The position numbers were made by a program, and so were the translations under genes. From Syntrophomonas sp. UBA1376 (GTDB lineage Bacteria > Bacillota > Syntrophomonadia > Syntrophomonadales > Syntrophomonadaceae): a stretch of 64,000 bases of DNA. A model generated the notes under the pieces. The model saw only the letters and a program-made list of their open reading frames with translations. It searched no databases and had not been told where the DNA came from. Where the stretch lies: NCBI GenBank assembly GCA_002305535.1, contig DBRE01000002.1:1-64000 (forward strand), read 5' to 3'. This document shows positions 1-9,180 of this stretch, one piece after another; within the stretch, counting starts at the first letter, position 1, and each line of letters starts with the position of its first letter.

Positions 1-3
1 ATC

Positions 4-885
4 TTAGGCGTTGGCAGCTTTCTTTTCTTGAGCAGCCGGTGCAGCCGATTTTCTTAAGAATATATAGTAGTAGAAACCGCCTACAAAGAACGCTCCGCCA
101 ACGATGTTACCCAGGGTTACCGGGATCAGGTTAGCGGTGAAAAAGTTGCCATAGTTATACATTGCCGCAATTTGATCAGGAGTCATATTCAAAGCAGCGG
201 CGGCCAGTTCGGGAGCAGCATTGGCAATGGTGATACCCATGGGGATAAAGAACATATTGGCTACACTATGTTCAAATCCACTGGATACGAAAGCCATGAT
301 GGGGAAGAAGATTGCGAAAACCTTACTAACCACATCTTTGGCGGCAAATGCCATCCATACTGCCAGACAGACCAGCCAGTTACAGCAGATAGCCCGCAAG
401 AATGCAGAACCCCAGGTCAGGCTCAACTTACCTTTGGCAATAGCCAGAGCTTTTACGCCCATAGCAGTCAGTGCTCCATCGGCACCAATCCAATACATAC
501 CACCAAAGATGATGTAAACCAGTAGAACAGAACCGATAAAGTTGGCACACCATACTACTGTCCAGTTATATAAGAGTCCACCCCAGGAAGCTTGGCCATT
601 TAGAGCCGAAGCAAAACAGAACATATTATTGCCGGTAAACAACTCGGAACCGGCGATAACCACCATCATCAAGCCCACGGAGAACACGGCTCCGAATAGG
701 AAAATGCCTATAGCTGAATCAGCGTCAGGTGCAGATCCGACTTTGGTAGCCAAGTTAGCTCCAAAGCCAATGTAAACACCAGCCAGTATACCCATGGCTA
801 TCAGTTTCAATAAAGGCATTTCCGCTTTTGCTTTACCAGCATTACATACTGCTACTGCTACTTCTGCAGGAGTCATAAAGTTCAT
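4..885 (-). CDS. focA: Formate/nitrite transporter (FNT) family channel, probable formate exporter
   Basis: Membrane channel of the FNT family, about 293 residues and at the usual family length. Several hydrophobic helices are visible, and the family signature GFEHSVANMF near residue 205 carries the conserved pore histidine. It is the last gene of the formate dehydrogenase operon, 50 bases after fdhA, so formate is the likely substrate. In a syntroph the channel would let formate out to a partner organism (inference). I chose the ATG of MNFMTP: the upstream TTG that opens the frame overlaps the AGAAAGGA ribosome site, which suits the later ATG. The C-terminus is a short Ala/Lys-rich tail. Nitrite or hydrosulfide channels of the same family cannot be excluded by sequence alone. 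Confidence 0.9.
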   Translation of the reverse strand: MNFMTPAEVAVAVCNAGKAKAEMPLLKLIAMGILAGVYIGFGANLATKVGSAPDADSAIGIFLFGAVFSVGLMMVVIAGSELFTGNNMFCFASALNGQASWGGLLYNWTVVWCANFIGSVLLVYIIFGGMYWIGADGALTAMGVKALAIAKGKLSLTWGSAFLRAICCNWLVCLAVWMAFAAKDVVSKVFAIFFPIMAFVSSGFEHSVANMFFIPMGITIANAAPELAAAALNMTPDQIAAMYNYGNFFTANLIPVTLGNIVGGAFFVGGFYYYIFLRKSAAPAAQEKKAANA

Positions 886-937
886 CTCATTCCCGTCCTT
901 TCTCAATTAGAGTTGAATTTCCCCCTAAAAGTTTCCT

Positions 938-3640
938 TTAGAGCTTTTCGATTCGAGCGGCTGAAACCTTGTATTCCGGTATTTTGGCAACTGGATCCAA
1001 TAAATCGGATTGGGTCAGCCAGTTAGCGGCAGCTTCTGTAAAATGAAAAGGCATAAATACAACGTTGGGTACTATTCTTTCAGTTACATGAGCAGTTATT
1101 TCGATGCTACCTCTCCGGGTCGACAAGCGTACCCGTTCACCTTCGATAATGGATAATTTATCTGCCAATTCAGGATGAACTTCCAATTTGGCTTCAGGAA
1201 CATGCTCATCCAAAGCCTGGCAACGTCTGGTCATGGTACCGGTATGGTAATGGAACAGAGAGCGTCCGGTTGTGAGCACAATAGGATACTCCTCATCCGG
1301 CAGTTCGAAGGGGGGCTTGTATTCGATGGCGCTGAATGCGCCTTTACCCCTGGAGAACTTGCCATCCTTGTGTAGATAAGGGGTGCCGGGATGCTCGATC
1401 GTTGGACAGGGCCACTGTAATCCCTTACCTTCCAGGCGGGCATAAGTCATACCAGCATATGAAGGAGTCAGACTGGTGATTTCCTTGAATATCTCCTCAC
1501 TGGAAGCATAACTCATAGGATAGCCCATACGAGTGGCCAAATCGCAAAGGATCTCCCAATCTGGACGAGCCTGACCGGGAGCACTGGCCGCTTTACGTAC
1601 TCTCTGTACCCGTCGTTCCGTGTTGCTGAAGGTACCGTCCTTTTCGGCAAAACAGGCACCTGGCAAAACTACATCAGCAAGTTGAGCAGTTTCGGTCAGG
1701 AATATATCCTCAACTACCAAAAAGTCCAAATGCTTCAGCGCGGCTTCTACGTGGTGAAGATCTGGATCGCTCATCATAGGATTCTCACCCAGTACAAACA
1801 GAGCTTTTATATCTCCATGGTGAGCTTTATTAATGGTCTCAGTAAGAGTCAGTCCATTTTGGTCAGGCAGTTTTACCTGCCAGGCTTCTTCAAATTTAGC
1901 CCGAGCAGCTTCATTGGTTACTGCCTGGTAACCGGTATAGACATTGGGCAAACCGCCCATGTCACAGGCTCCCTGAACATTATTCTGACCACGCAGAGGA
2001 TCGACTCCGGTACCAGGACGACCTAAGTTGCCTGTCAGCATAGCTAGGTTACAAACCGATTTGACATTATCGGTTCCGGTACTATGCTGAGTTAATCCCA
2101 TGGCATAGCAGATGGCAGCCGGACCAGACTGAGCATATAAACGAGCTGCCTTGCGAATATCATCGGCGGGTACCCCGGTAATGGTCTCAGCATACTCAGG
2201 GGTATAACTGCTTACCACTTTGGCCATTTCCTCGTAGCCTTCTGTATTCTCTTCGATAAACGCCTGATCGGCTAGACCTTCAGCAATAATAACGTTCATC
2301 ATAGCATTTAACAGGGCTACATCACTTCCGGGCAGATGTGGCAAATAAACATCGGCAATAGAGGCCAAATCAGTGTAGCGCGCATCGGCTACAATTAGCT
2401 TGGCACCGTTATATAGAACATTTTTCTTGATCTTCATACCGATAACCGGATGATTATCAGTAGGATTGGAACCAATAACAAATATGCAACGGGAATCCTT
2501 CTCCAACTCACCAATAGAGTTGGTCATGGCTCCGCTACCAAATGCTGCCCCCAGACCGGCGACAGTAACTGAGTGTCAGAGGCGGGCGCAGTGATCAACG
2601 TTATTAGTTCCTAACACCGCGCGGGTAAACTTTTGAGCCAGATAGTTTTCTTCGTTGGTCACCCGGGCGGAGGTAAACATGGCTAATGAATCGGGGCCAT
2701 GTTGATCCTTTACTTCCTGCAGCCTTTGGGCTACCAGGTCAAGAGCTTCATCCCAAGAAGCTTCCCGGAACTCACCGTTTTCCTTAATCAGAGGTGTGGT
2801 TAAACGATCCGGAGAATTAATGAAATCCCACCCGAAACGTCCCTTAACGCATAAAGCTCCCTTGTTGACAGGACTCCATTCTTCTTCACGGTTGGAGGAT
2901 ACTCCTACCACCCGGTCATCCTTTACATTCAGCTCCAGGGTGCATCCGGTACCACAGTAAGTACAGGTGGTAAGCACTCGGTCGACTTCAAAAGCACGAC
3001 CTTGGCCAGCGCTGACTTTACTGGTCAGAGCTCCAGTTGGACATACCATCACACACTGTCCGCAGAATACGCAGGGTGAATCTTCCAGATAGCCATCAAA
3101 AGCTACAGCTATTTTGGAGTGATGACCGCGATTCTCGACATTGATGGCACGGGCTACGGTAATCTCTTCACAAGCCCTTACGCACCGGGTACACATAATG
3201 CATTTGTTATAGTCTCTCTCCAGGAATGGATTGGGGTCGTCAACAGTGTATATACGACGGCCACCATCTTCAAAACTGCTTTCTTTAATACCGTATTCGT
3301 AGCAGTAATCCTGGAACGTACAGTCTCCGTTTTTGTCACAGGTCTGGCAGCTAAAATCATGGCGAGCTGCCAGCAGTTCCAAAATAACCCTGCGAGCTTG
3401 CATGATTTGGTCACTATGTGTCTCAATCACCATGCCTTCTTCAGCAGGAGCTACACAGGATGCCAGAAACAAAGGCCGATTTTTGCATTCGACTATACAC
3501 ATACGGCAGGAGCCAGCCAACCTTAAGTCGGGGTCGTAGCACAGAGTTGGTATTTCGATCCCATTCAGTTGACAGGCCTGAAGTAGCGTACTGCCTCGTG
3601 GAGCCTCAACTTCTCTGCCATTTATGGTAAGGCGGATCAT
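938..3640 (-). CDS. fdhA: Selenocysteine-containing formate dehydrogenase catalytic subunit (one gene read through UGA)
   Basis: Catalytic subunit of a cytoplasmic NAD-linked formate dehydrogenase, about 900 residues. The frame is interrupted by TGA at 2576-2578. The residues around it read NVDHCARL-U-HSVTVAGLGAA, the active-site context of selenocysteine formate dehydrogenases, so this is one selenoprotein with Sec at about residue 355, not two broken genes. Domain order: NuoG-like [2Fe-2S] domain (1-75), His/Cys [4Fe-4S] segment (about 80-118), two [4Fe-4S] ferredoxin motifs CIMCTRCVRAC and CVFCGQCVMVC (about 145-205), molybdopterin domain opening with CTYCGTGC (about 225), and a C-terminal molybdopterin-guanine-dinucleotide binding domain. 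Two ATGs lie close together; the second (MIRLTING) is better spaced from the GGGGG ribosome site. It needs the SelA/B/C/D machinery elsewhere in the genome. W versus Mo cannot be decided here. Confidence 0.94.
2533..2578 (-). promoter_or_regulatory. Selenocysteine UGA codon with bacterial SECIS hairpin in fdhA
   Basis: The UGA codon (2576-2578) is followed after 18 bases by GGTCTG (2552-2557), the same distance and loop motif as in Escherichia coli fdhF. The flanks CTGTCGCC and GGGGGCAG can form an 8-bp stem (one G-G mismatch, one wobble) closing a GGTCT loop, which is what SelB recognises. Confidence 0.88.
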
Positions 3641-3656
3641 TTTCATCCCCCTTTCT

Positions 3657-4889
3657 TCATGAAATTGCAGCGAGTAATCGCCGCTTATAATCGTCGCTAA
3701 AATGTTCCAAAGTAGTTAGTATTGGAGTTGGAGCCGCCTGCCCTAGGCCGCATAAACAGGCTTTAGTCATAACCTTGGAAAGAGTGGATAAATTTTCCAC
3801 ATCGCTTGGGGTAGCCTGCCCTGTTTTAATTTTTTTCATCAATTCATAACTGCGGAAGGTGCCCTCCCTGCAAGGGTTGCATTTGCCGCATGATTCATGC
3901 TCAAAGAACTTAGCTATGCGGGTAACAACATCGACCATATCGCGGGTTTCATCCATAACAAATACTGCTCCAGTTCCTAGCGTAATACCTGCATCACGCA
4001 TAGAATCAAAGTCCAGAGGAGTATCCAGAAGATGTTCAGGAATAAAGGCTCCTGAAGTCCCGCCTATCTGTACAGCCTTAAAAGCTTTACCGTTAGGAAT
4101 TCCTCCCCCCAAATCAAATATAAGTTCCCGAATAGTGGTGTTAGTAGGAACCTCAAAAGGTCGGCGGTTGACTACATCACCGGTCAAAGTGAATACTTTG
4201 GTGCCCGGGTAGTTTGGGGAGCCAATGCTGGCAAACCATTCCGAACCATTTTTTACAATGGCGGGAAGATTCGCAAAGGTCTCCACATTATTGACTACCG
4301 TTGGCTTGCCCCAGAGTCCGGCTACACCCGGGAAAGGGGGCTTAAACCTTGGTTCACCTCGGTGACCTTCAATAGATTCGATCAACGCAGTCTCTTCACC
4401 ACAAACGTAGGCACCCCCGCCCATGCGGACTTCAATATTAAAGTCTCCCAGTTGGCCACTTTGCTTAGCCTGCTCTATGGCACGATTAAGGTGATCAACT
4501 ACGAAAGGATACTCACCGCGGCAGTAAATGTAGCCCTGCTTGGAACGGATAGCATGAGCACAAATAGCCATACCTTCCAACAGTAAATGGGGGTCTGCCT
4601 CAACTATGGTACGATCCTTATAAGTGCCGGGCTCGCCCTCATCCAAATTACATACCACATAGGTTTCCGGAGCAGTTTCCGGAACAAATCCCCACTTCAT
4701 ACCGGCGTTAAAACCAGCTCCTCCCCGCCCACGCAGTTTGGAACTTCGCACCAAGTCGATTAACTCCTTGGCAGACATAGTGCGAACCTTTTCCAGTGAT
4801 TTATACCCACCAGCGTTCAGGTAATCGTCCAGGCTAGCTGGATCAATTTTACCAGCATTGGCCAGAACGATACGATATTCCTGGGCCAT
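3657..4889 (-). CDS. NuoF-like flavoprotein subunit of NAD-linked formate dehydrogenase
   Basis: NADH-binding FMN subunit, 410 residues, homologous to NuoF of complex I and HydB of electron-bifurcating hydrogenases. Visible motifs are the NADH/FMN site GRGGAGFNAGMKW (about 53-66), the conserved ESIEGHRGEPRFKPPFP segment, and the C-terminal [4Fe-4S] ligands SCGKCNPCREGT with a later CLCG. It lacks both the N-terminal thioredoxin-like extension and the C-terminal ferredoxin domains common in HydB, so it is a plain NuoF-type subunit. The ATG follows GGAAGGAGGAAG. It is the middle gene of nuoE-nuoF-fdhA, which fits a complex exchanging electrons between formate and NAD(H). Whether ferredoxin also takes part (confurcation) is not decidable from sequence. 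Confidence 0.92.
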   Translation of the reverse strand: MAQEYRIVLANAGKIDPASLDDYLNAGGYKSLEKVRTMSAKELIDLVRSSKLRGRGGAGFNAGMKWGFVPETAPETYVVCNLDEGEPGTYKDRTIVEADPHLLLEGMAICAHAIRSKQGYIYCRGEYPFVVDHLNRAIEQAKQSGQLGDFNIEVRMGGGAYVCGEETALIESIEGHRGEPRFKPPFPGVAGLWGKPTVVNNVETFANLPAIVKNGSEWFASIGSPNYPGTKVFTLTGDVVNRRPFEVPTNTTIRELIFDLGGGIPNGKAFKAVQIGGTSGAFIPEHLLDTPLDFDSMRDAGITLGTGAVFVMDETRDMVDVVTRIAKFFEHESCGKCNPCREGTFRSYELMKKIKTGQATPSDVENLSTLSKVMTKACLCGLGQAAPTPILTTLEHFSDDYKRRLLAAIS

Positions 4890-4907
4890 GATCTTCCTCC
4901 TTCCTGG

Positions 4908-5351
4908 TTAAGTGCACTGGGCCAAAACAGCTGATATTTTATCAGGGGACATGTCGGTATAGGGCACACTGTTAATGGTAATGACCGGGGTCTCCTGACA
5001 TTGGCCAACACACTCTGCTAGTTCCAGAGTGAACTTACCATCGGGAGTAGTCTGTCCTACCTCAATACCCAAAGTTTTTTCCAGCGCCTTAAGCAGTTCA
5101 TCTGCTCCTGCAACATGACAGGGGGCGCTTTCGCACATACGAATAATGTACTTCCCCCTTTTTTCCACAGATAAATAGGAGTAGAAGGTGGCCACACCAT
5201 AGGCTTGAGCTTCAGAAATGCCAAAAGCAAGGGATGCTTCCCGGATCGCTTCCTGGGGCAGGTAATTGAACTCATCTTGGATGGCATGGTAGGCTTCTAT
5301 CAATCCCCCTGGTTTATCTTGATAACGAGCTATTATTTCCCTAATATCCAT
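4908..5351 (-). CDS. NuoE-like [2Fe-2S] subunit of formate dehydrogenase
   Basis: Thioredoxin-like [2Fe-2S] protein, 147 residues, of the NuoE/HydC family. The helical N-terminal part is followed by the cluster ligands C-x4-C (CESAPC, about 83-88) and, after the usual gap, ECVGQC (about 122-127). It is the first gene of the fdh operon and ends 18 bases before the NuoF-like gene. With that gene and the NuoG-like front of FdhA it forms the standard three-subunit NADH module. The start ATG follows GAGGGAGGTG. Confidence 0.92.
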   Translation of the reverse strand: MDIREIIARYQDKPGGLIEAYHAIQDEFNYLPQEAIREASLAFGISEAQAYGVATFYSYLSVEKRGKYIIRMCESAPCHVAGADELLKALEKTLGIEVGQTTPDGKFTLELAECVGQCQETPVITINSVPYTDMSPDKISAVLAQCT

Positions 5352-5395
5352 TAATTCACCTCCCTCATAATTCCTACCTAATTACACACCCCGTA

Positions 5396-5411
5396 TGTGC
5401 AATTATTCACA
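5396..5411. promoter_or_regulatory. CRP/FNR-family-like operator upstream of the fdh operon
   Basis: TGTGCAATTATTCACA lies 45 bases before the first fdh gene. On the operon strand it reads TGTGA-N6-GCACA, one base off the TGTGA-N6-TCACA site used by many CRP/FNR-family regulators. No regulator gene is nearby and no strong -10 box could be placed, so this is a candidate only. Confidence 0.35.
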
Positions 5412-5733
5412 TTCCTATCCAACGGTTCCAACAGTATTTCTTCGACATAAGTGATATCGTATCCTTTGCCAAACTAAAAATTATGGCTAAAAATATCTAG
5501 ACTATAAACCCAAATTATAATTAATATTCCTGAATAACATATCAGAGCTATAAATAAGCAGAAAACAACGGTAAGTTGGGAAGGGAAGGGATTTACTGGT
5601 AGGCAGAGAATAAAAAATGATCGAAAAATGAACACCGACCAAAGGCCCGATAAGAGTAAGTAAAATTTATGTATGCTATAAAAAATGGTTCGTAGCTAAG
5701 ACTTAGAACGTGAAATGGAATAGCATAGAAAAA

Positions 5734-5751
5734 GCCCGCTCAATAGCGGGC
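5734..5751 (-). terminator. Intrinsic terminator of the DUF1015 gene
   Basis: GCCCGCT-CAAT-AGCGGGC stem-loop. On the minus strand it is followed by TTTTTCT, which fits termination after the DUF1015 gene. Confidence 0.75.
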
Positions 5752-5827
5752 CCACATTGAAAAGCCATAGAGTTTTCGGGGGGCGTATTGTGAACCAATT
5801 AAGATCTGGTTAAAACGCCCCTCAATC

Positions 5828-7129
5828 CTATAATATATCCAAGTTGTTTATGATTAACCCTGTGATCAATTTCGGGTAAAAGTAGGTGGATTTTTGAGGC
5901 ATCTTATCCCGAGCCTGGGCCACATCAACTATTTCCTGCACTTGAGTAGGGTTAAGAAGGAAACCTAATTGGTAACTACGATTCTTGATCTGAGCGATCA
6001 CCCACTCCTCGCTACGGCTGTAGGCCAAGTTATCCTGGCTGCGTCGCTGCGCTTCACCAATGCCCAGCATGTTATCCAGGATAAGATTATCAAGTATAGC
6101 TACGTCTAGGGATTTCCATGACTGAGACCGATCAGATGGCAGAAGCTGCGCTGCAGTTTCCCAGTCTCTCAAGGTAAGAAAATAGAGTTGTTCGCCAGCT
6201 ACCATGCCAAATACGTGGTCGTTTTTGTGCTCCTCTAGTTGTGCCATCAATTGGGGGAGATCATCCAGGGTGCCAACTTCGCGTACCTCAAATAAAGCAG
6301 AGAGCTGCTCTTGAATGGATTTAACCGTCAAATCACTTAGATTTCCCACTACTCGGTGAGTTGGTAATACCACTAAGCCGGGATCGTAGACATTGACCAG
6401 GGTAGTGAGTACATAATCATACCCTGGTTTATTTTGTTCTCTCATCTCCTGAGCAAACTCCAGGGCTGTTTCATAACGGTGGTGCCCATCAGCGATATAT
6501 ATCTGTTTATCATGGAAAAAATCTACCACCTGCTGGATAACAGTAGCATTTTGAATTACCCAGATGCGGTGTGATTCGCCGTCTTCATCGGTTATATCGA
6601 TATCGGGTGGAAGCTTTTCAGTTGCTTCTCGCATCCAGTGGCTTACTTCCTGGCTTGGGTCAGAATAAAGGCCAAATATCGAGCTGAAATTACTGTGCGT
6701 AGCACGCATCAATTGCAGGCGATCTGCCTTTGGCTTGGAAAGGGTTTCCTCATGAGGTAGGGTTGTACCGGATTCATATGGCTCCACCTTAAGACCACAC
6801 ACCAAACCAGTGCGTATCATTGGTTGGCCTTTAACCAAGTACTCCTGTTCATATAAGTATAAGGATGGCTGGGATTCGGGGATAAGGATTTTTTCTTCAA
6901 GCCATTTTTCTAAATATTGATTGGCCCGAGAATAACGATTATTATTGGCAGTGTCTTCGGCATAAGTTAATCCCAGCTCCAAACGAATGATGTTGGCAGG
7001 GTGTTGGGCATAATATCTGGCTTGAGCAGCCTCGTCTATAATATCGTATGGTGGTGTTACCACATGGGCAAGATCATCGATTTTATCTCGGTTATAGCGT
7101 AATCCTCTAAATGGGATAATTGAAGCCAT
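5828..7129 (-). CDS. DUF1015 family protein
   Basis: Protein of 433 residues belonging to the DUF1015 family, whose biochemical role is not established. It begins MASIIPFRGLRYN and contains the family's best conserved block IADGHHRYETA (about residue 205), which looks like a ligand- or metal-binding loop. The start is the ATG preceded by AAGGAGGGGTC; an in-frame ATG 17 codons upstream has no such site. It is a single gene with its own terminator, divergent from the PHP gene. In many clostridia the family sits near serine biosynthesis genes, but none are here. No signal peptide or membrane segment is seen. Confidence 0.85.
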   Translation of the reverse strand: MASIIPFRGLRYNRDKIDDLAHVVTPPYDIIDEAAQARYYAQHPANIIRLELGLTYAEDTANNNRYSRANQYLEKWLEEKILIPESQPSLYLYEQEYLVKGQPMIRTGLVCGLKVEPYESGTTLPHEETLSKPKADRLQLMRATHSNFSSIFGLYSDPSQEVSHWMREATEKLPPDIDITDEDGESHRIWVIQNATVIQQVVDFFHDKQIYIADGHHRYETALEFAQEMREQNKPGYDYVLTTLVNVYDPGLVVLPTHRVVGNLSDLTVKSIQEQLSALFEVREVGTLDDLPQLMAQLEEHKNDHVFGMVAGEQLYFLTLRDWETAAQLLPSDRSQSWKSLDVAILDNLILDNMLGIGEAQRRSQDNLAYSRSEEWVIAQIKNRSYQLGFLLNPTQVQEIVDVAQARDKMPQKSTYFYPKLITGLIINNLDIL

Positions 7130-7283
7130 AAAGTTAGACCCCTCCTTAAATATGGCATTACAGGCCTTCGTATTGTTCAATTTTAGTATAAGAAACTTGG
7201 CAATGCAATCAAATTGCTTGATTTCGACCTTCGATAGTGTTTAAATAATGAAATACGCGCACTACTTTTATGGAGGGTTATAA

Positions 7284-8048
7284 TTGCTGGTTGATTATCA
7301 TGTGCATGTAGTTGCCCACGGTGAATACCATTATAGGGAAGAGTGGCTCAACCAATATTTAGACCGAGCTCAGCAGAGAGGTGTTCAGGCCATTGGATTG
7401 ATTGAACATGATCAGTTCAGGGAAAAAATAGACTGGAAGCTAATTGAAGCGTCGAAAAGACCAGACCTTCACATTGCTGCTGGTTTGGAAATAGACTTTG
7501 TGCCAGGTAGGGAAGAGAGCATAAAGAGAATGATCGATCAGCTTCCTCTGGATTTTGTGATGGGTTCGGTGCATTTCATTGATGATTGGGCATTTGATCA
7601 TCCTGACCACCGCGCCGGATTTGATGCCTTAGATATTGACCAGGTATATAGCGATTATTATGTACTTATCGATAAATTGGTGAAAAGCCGCCTATTTGAC
7701 ATAATTGGTCACCTCGATCTGATAAAAATTTGGGGACATCGACCGCATAAAAAGGATTCTCTACAGCACGTCCAACCAATTTTACATAGTATAAAAGCAT
7801 CACCAATGGTAATAGAAATTAACAGTGCTGGACTGAGAAAACCGGTGCAGGAAATGTATCCTTGCAGGCAGATCATAGAAAAGATGTTTCAACTTGGCCT
7901 GCCTGTTACTATGGGATCAGATGCTCATCATCCGGATCAGGTGGCAGAAGGGTTGGCTGATGTTTCGCGAACTCTGTGGAGTATTGGTTATCGTAAGGTG
8001 ATAGCGTTTAAGGGCAGAGAGTCGTATCCTCTACCACTGGCTTTATAA
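7284..8048 (+). CDS. PHP-domain phosphoesterase, histidinol-phosphatase-like
   Basis: Polymerase-and-histidinol-phosphatase (PHP) family metal-dependent hydrolase, 254 residues. Metal-ligand motifs appear in the expected order: DYHVHV near the N-terminus, IEHDQF, GLEIDF, GSVHFID, IGHLDLIK, EINSAG and GSDAHHP near the C-terminus. The layout matches HisK-type histidinol-phosphatases, but no his genes are close, so the substrate is uncertain. It starts with TTG, placed six bases after GGAGGG, and no better ATG exists. The cation exchanger gene follows 16 bases later and is probably cotranscribed. Confidence 0.85.
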   Translation: MLVDYHVHVVAHGEYHYREEWLNQYLDRAQQRGVQAIGLIEHDQFREKIDWKLIEASKRPDLHIAAGLEIDFVPGREESIKRMIDQLPLDFVMGSVHFIDDWAFDHPDHRAGFDALDIDQVYSDYYVLIDKLVKSRLFDIIGHLDLIKIWGHRPHKKDSLQHVQPILHSIKASPMVIEINSAGLRKPVQEMYPCRQIIEKMFQLGLPVTMGSDAHHPDQVAEGLADVSRTLWSIGYRKVIAFKGRESYPLPLAL

Positions 8049-8064
8049 AAAGGAGATAGTACTA

Positions 8065-9078
8065 ATGAGCAGCATAGCATGGTTGTTGGTTAGCCTGGGT
8101 GTTATTCTAGTTGGAGCAGAAGTATTTGTTAATGGAGTTGAATGGTTAGGAAAAAGGCTTAATCTGTCCGAGGGAGCAGTTGGTAGTGTTTTGGCTGCGG
8201 TAGGTACTGCGTTACCTGAGACCCTGATCCCCATAATTGCCATAGTGTTTTCCGCTGGTGATGCTGGTCATGAAATAGGCATCGGTGCTATTCTGGGTGC
8301 TCCACTGATGCTGTCGACATTGGCTATGTTTGTGACCGGAACGGCCGTGGTGATCTTTCATAGAAGACGGGTACATGGTGCCAAAGTAGTAGCTGATTAT
8401 TCTACCATGTCCAGGGATCTGGGTTTCTTCATTGTTGTGTATGGTGTGGCGGTACTGACCGGACTCATTCCACCTGGTTTCCGAAATATACAGTTGATCA
8501 TTGCAGGGTTATTGGTAATCTCTTACTTCTGGTATGTATTTGTATTGATTTTAGAAGAGCGCGATATTAACTGTGATGACGCAATGCCCAAGTGCTATTT
8601 TGCTCCACGTAAAGAAACGCCCTCTCTGCCGGTGATATTTTTACAAGTTATAGTGGCTTTGGGCTTTATTATCGTAGGGGCTAGTCTATTTGTAGATTCG
8701 GTCAGCAGTATTGCGGTTCTTTATGGGGTACCAGCTTTTGTGTTGGCGCTAATAATTACACCGGTGGCGACTGAGCTACCAGAGAAATTCAACAGCGTGA
8801 TCTGGGTATCGCGCGAAAAAGATACCCTAGCTCTGGGAAATATTACGGGTGCCATGGTATTTCAGAGTTCTTTGATACCAGCTATAGGTATAGCCTTAAC
8901 CGATTGGCAGTTGACCACCGGTGCTCTGCTGGCTGCCTTGATTGCTGTGGTATCAGCTGGGTTTTTATATTGGGAGATCAAGACCAAGAAGCACATCACT
9001 GCTCCAATGTTGTTGCTAGGAGGGGCGTTCTATCTACTGTTCATTGTGGGTGTAATAGAAGGATTCATCAGCTGGTAG
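8065..9078 (+). CDS. Sodium/calcium exchanger family membrane protein
   Basis: Cation antiporter of the CaCA superfamily, 337 residues with about ten hydrophobic segments. The two alpha repeats that form the ion site are visible: GTALPETLIPI (about 50-60) and TPVATELPEKFNS (about 230-242). The middle loop (about 165-185) is hydrophilic and includes DINCDDAMPKC. Such proteins export Ca2+ in exchange for Na+ or H+. The ATG follows AAAAAGGAGATAG. It is downstream of the PHP gene in one unit that ends at the terminator at 9130. Confidence 0.88.
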   Translation: MSSIAWLLVSLGVILVGAEVFVNGVEWLGKRLNLSEGAVGSVLAAVGTALPETLIPIIAIVFSAGDAGHEIGIGAILGAPLMLSTLAMFVTGTAVVIFHRRRVHGAKVVADYSTMSRDLGFFIVVYGVAVLTGLIPPGFRNIQLIIAGLLVISYFWYVFVLILEERDINCDDAMPKCYFAPRKETPSLPVIFLQVIVALGFIIVGASLFVDSVSSIAVLYGVPAFVLALIITPVATELPEKFNSVIWVSREKDTLALGNITGAMVFQSSLIPAIGIALTDWQLTTGALLAALIAVVSAGFLYWEIKTKKHITAPMLLLGGAFYLLFIVGVIEGFISW

Positions 9079-9129
9079 GGAGTATGCGCGTGTTATCGAA
9101 GTAATATAAATATATGAATATGACAAAAA

Positions 9130-9160
9130 AAGAACCGGGTGTTTTCATCCGGTTCTTTTG
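9130..9160. terminator. Bidirectional intrinsic terminator
   Basis: AAGAACCGG and CCGGTTCTT arms around a 10-base loop, with A-run before and T-run after. It serves the exchanger gene on plus and the small membrane-protein operon on minus. Confidence 0.85.
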
Positions 9161-9180
9161 CTTTATTCTTTTGATGTATT

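Larger units (their letters stand above)
5352..5827. other. Intergenic region, 476 bases, between fdh operon and DUF1015 gene
   Basis: A-rich, with no credible gene. Next to the fdh operon it holds the CRP/FNR-like site at 5396-5411. At the other end it holds the terminator of the DUF1015 gene (5734-5751) and a second larger stem-loop at 5778-5821 (GGGGGCGT pairing with ACGCCCC, inner arms AACCA/TGGTT) directly after that gene's stop. I see nothing definite in between. Confidence 0.6.

Noticed and set aside
172..775. Plus-strand frames opposite the formate channel gene
   Set aside because: They lie wholly inside the FNT gene on the other strand, have no ribosome sites and no recognisable domains.
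2533..2580. Frameshift or pseudogene in fdhA
   Set aside because: The reading frame is continuous across the TGA and both the residue context and the downstream SECIS fit selenocysteine insertion.
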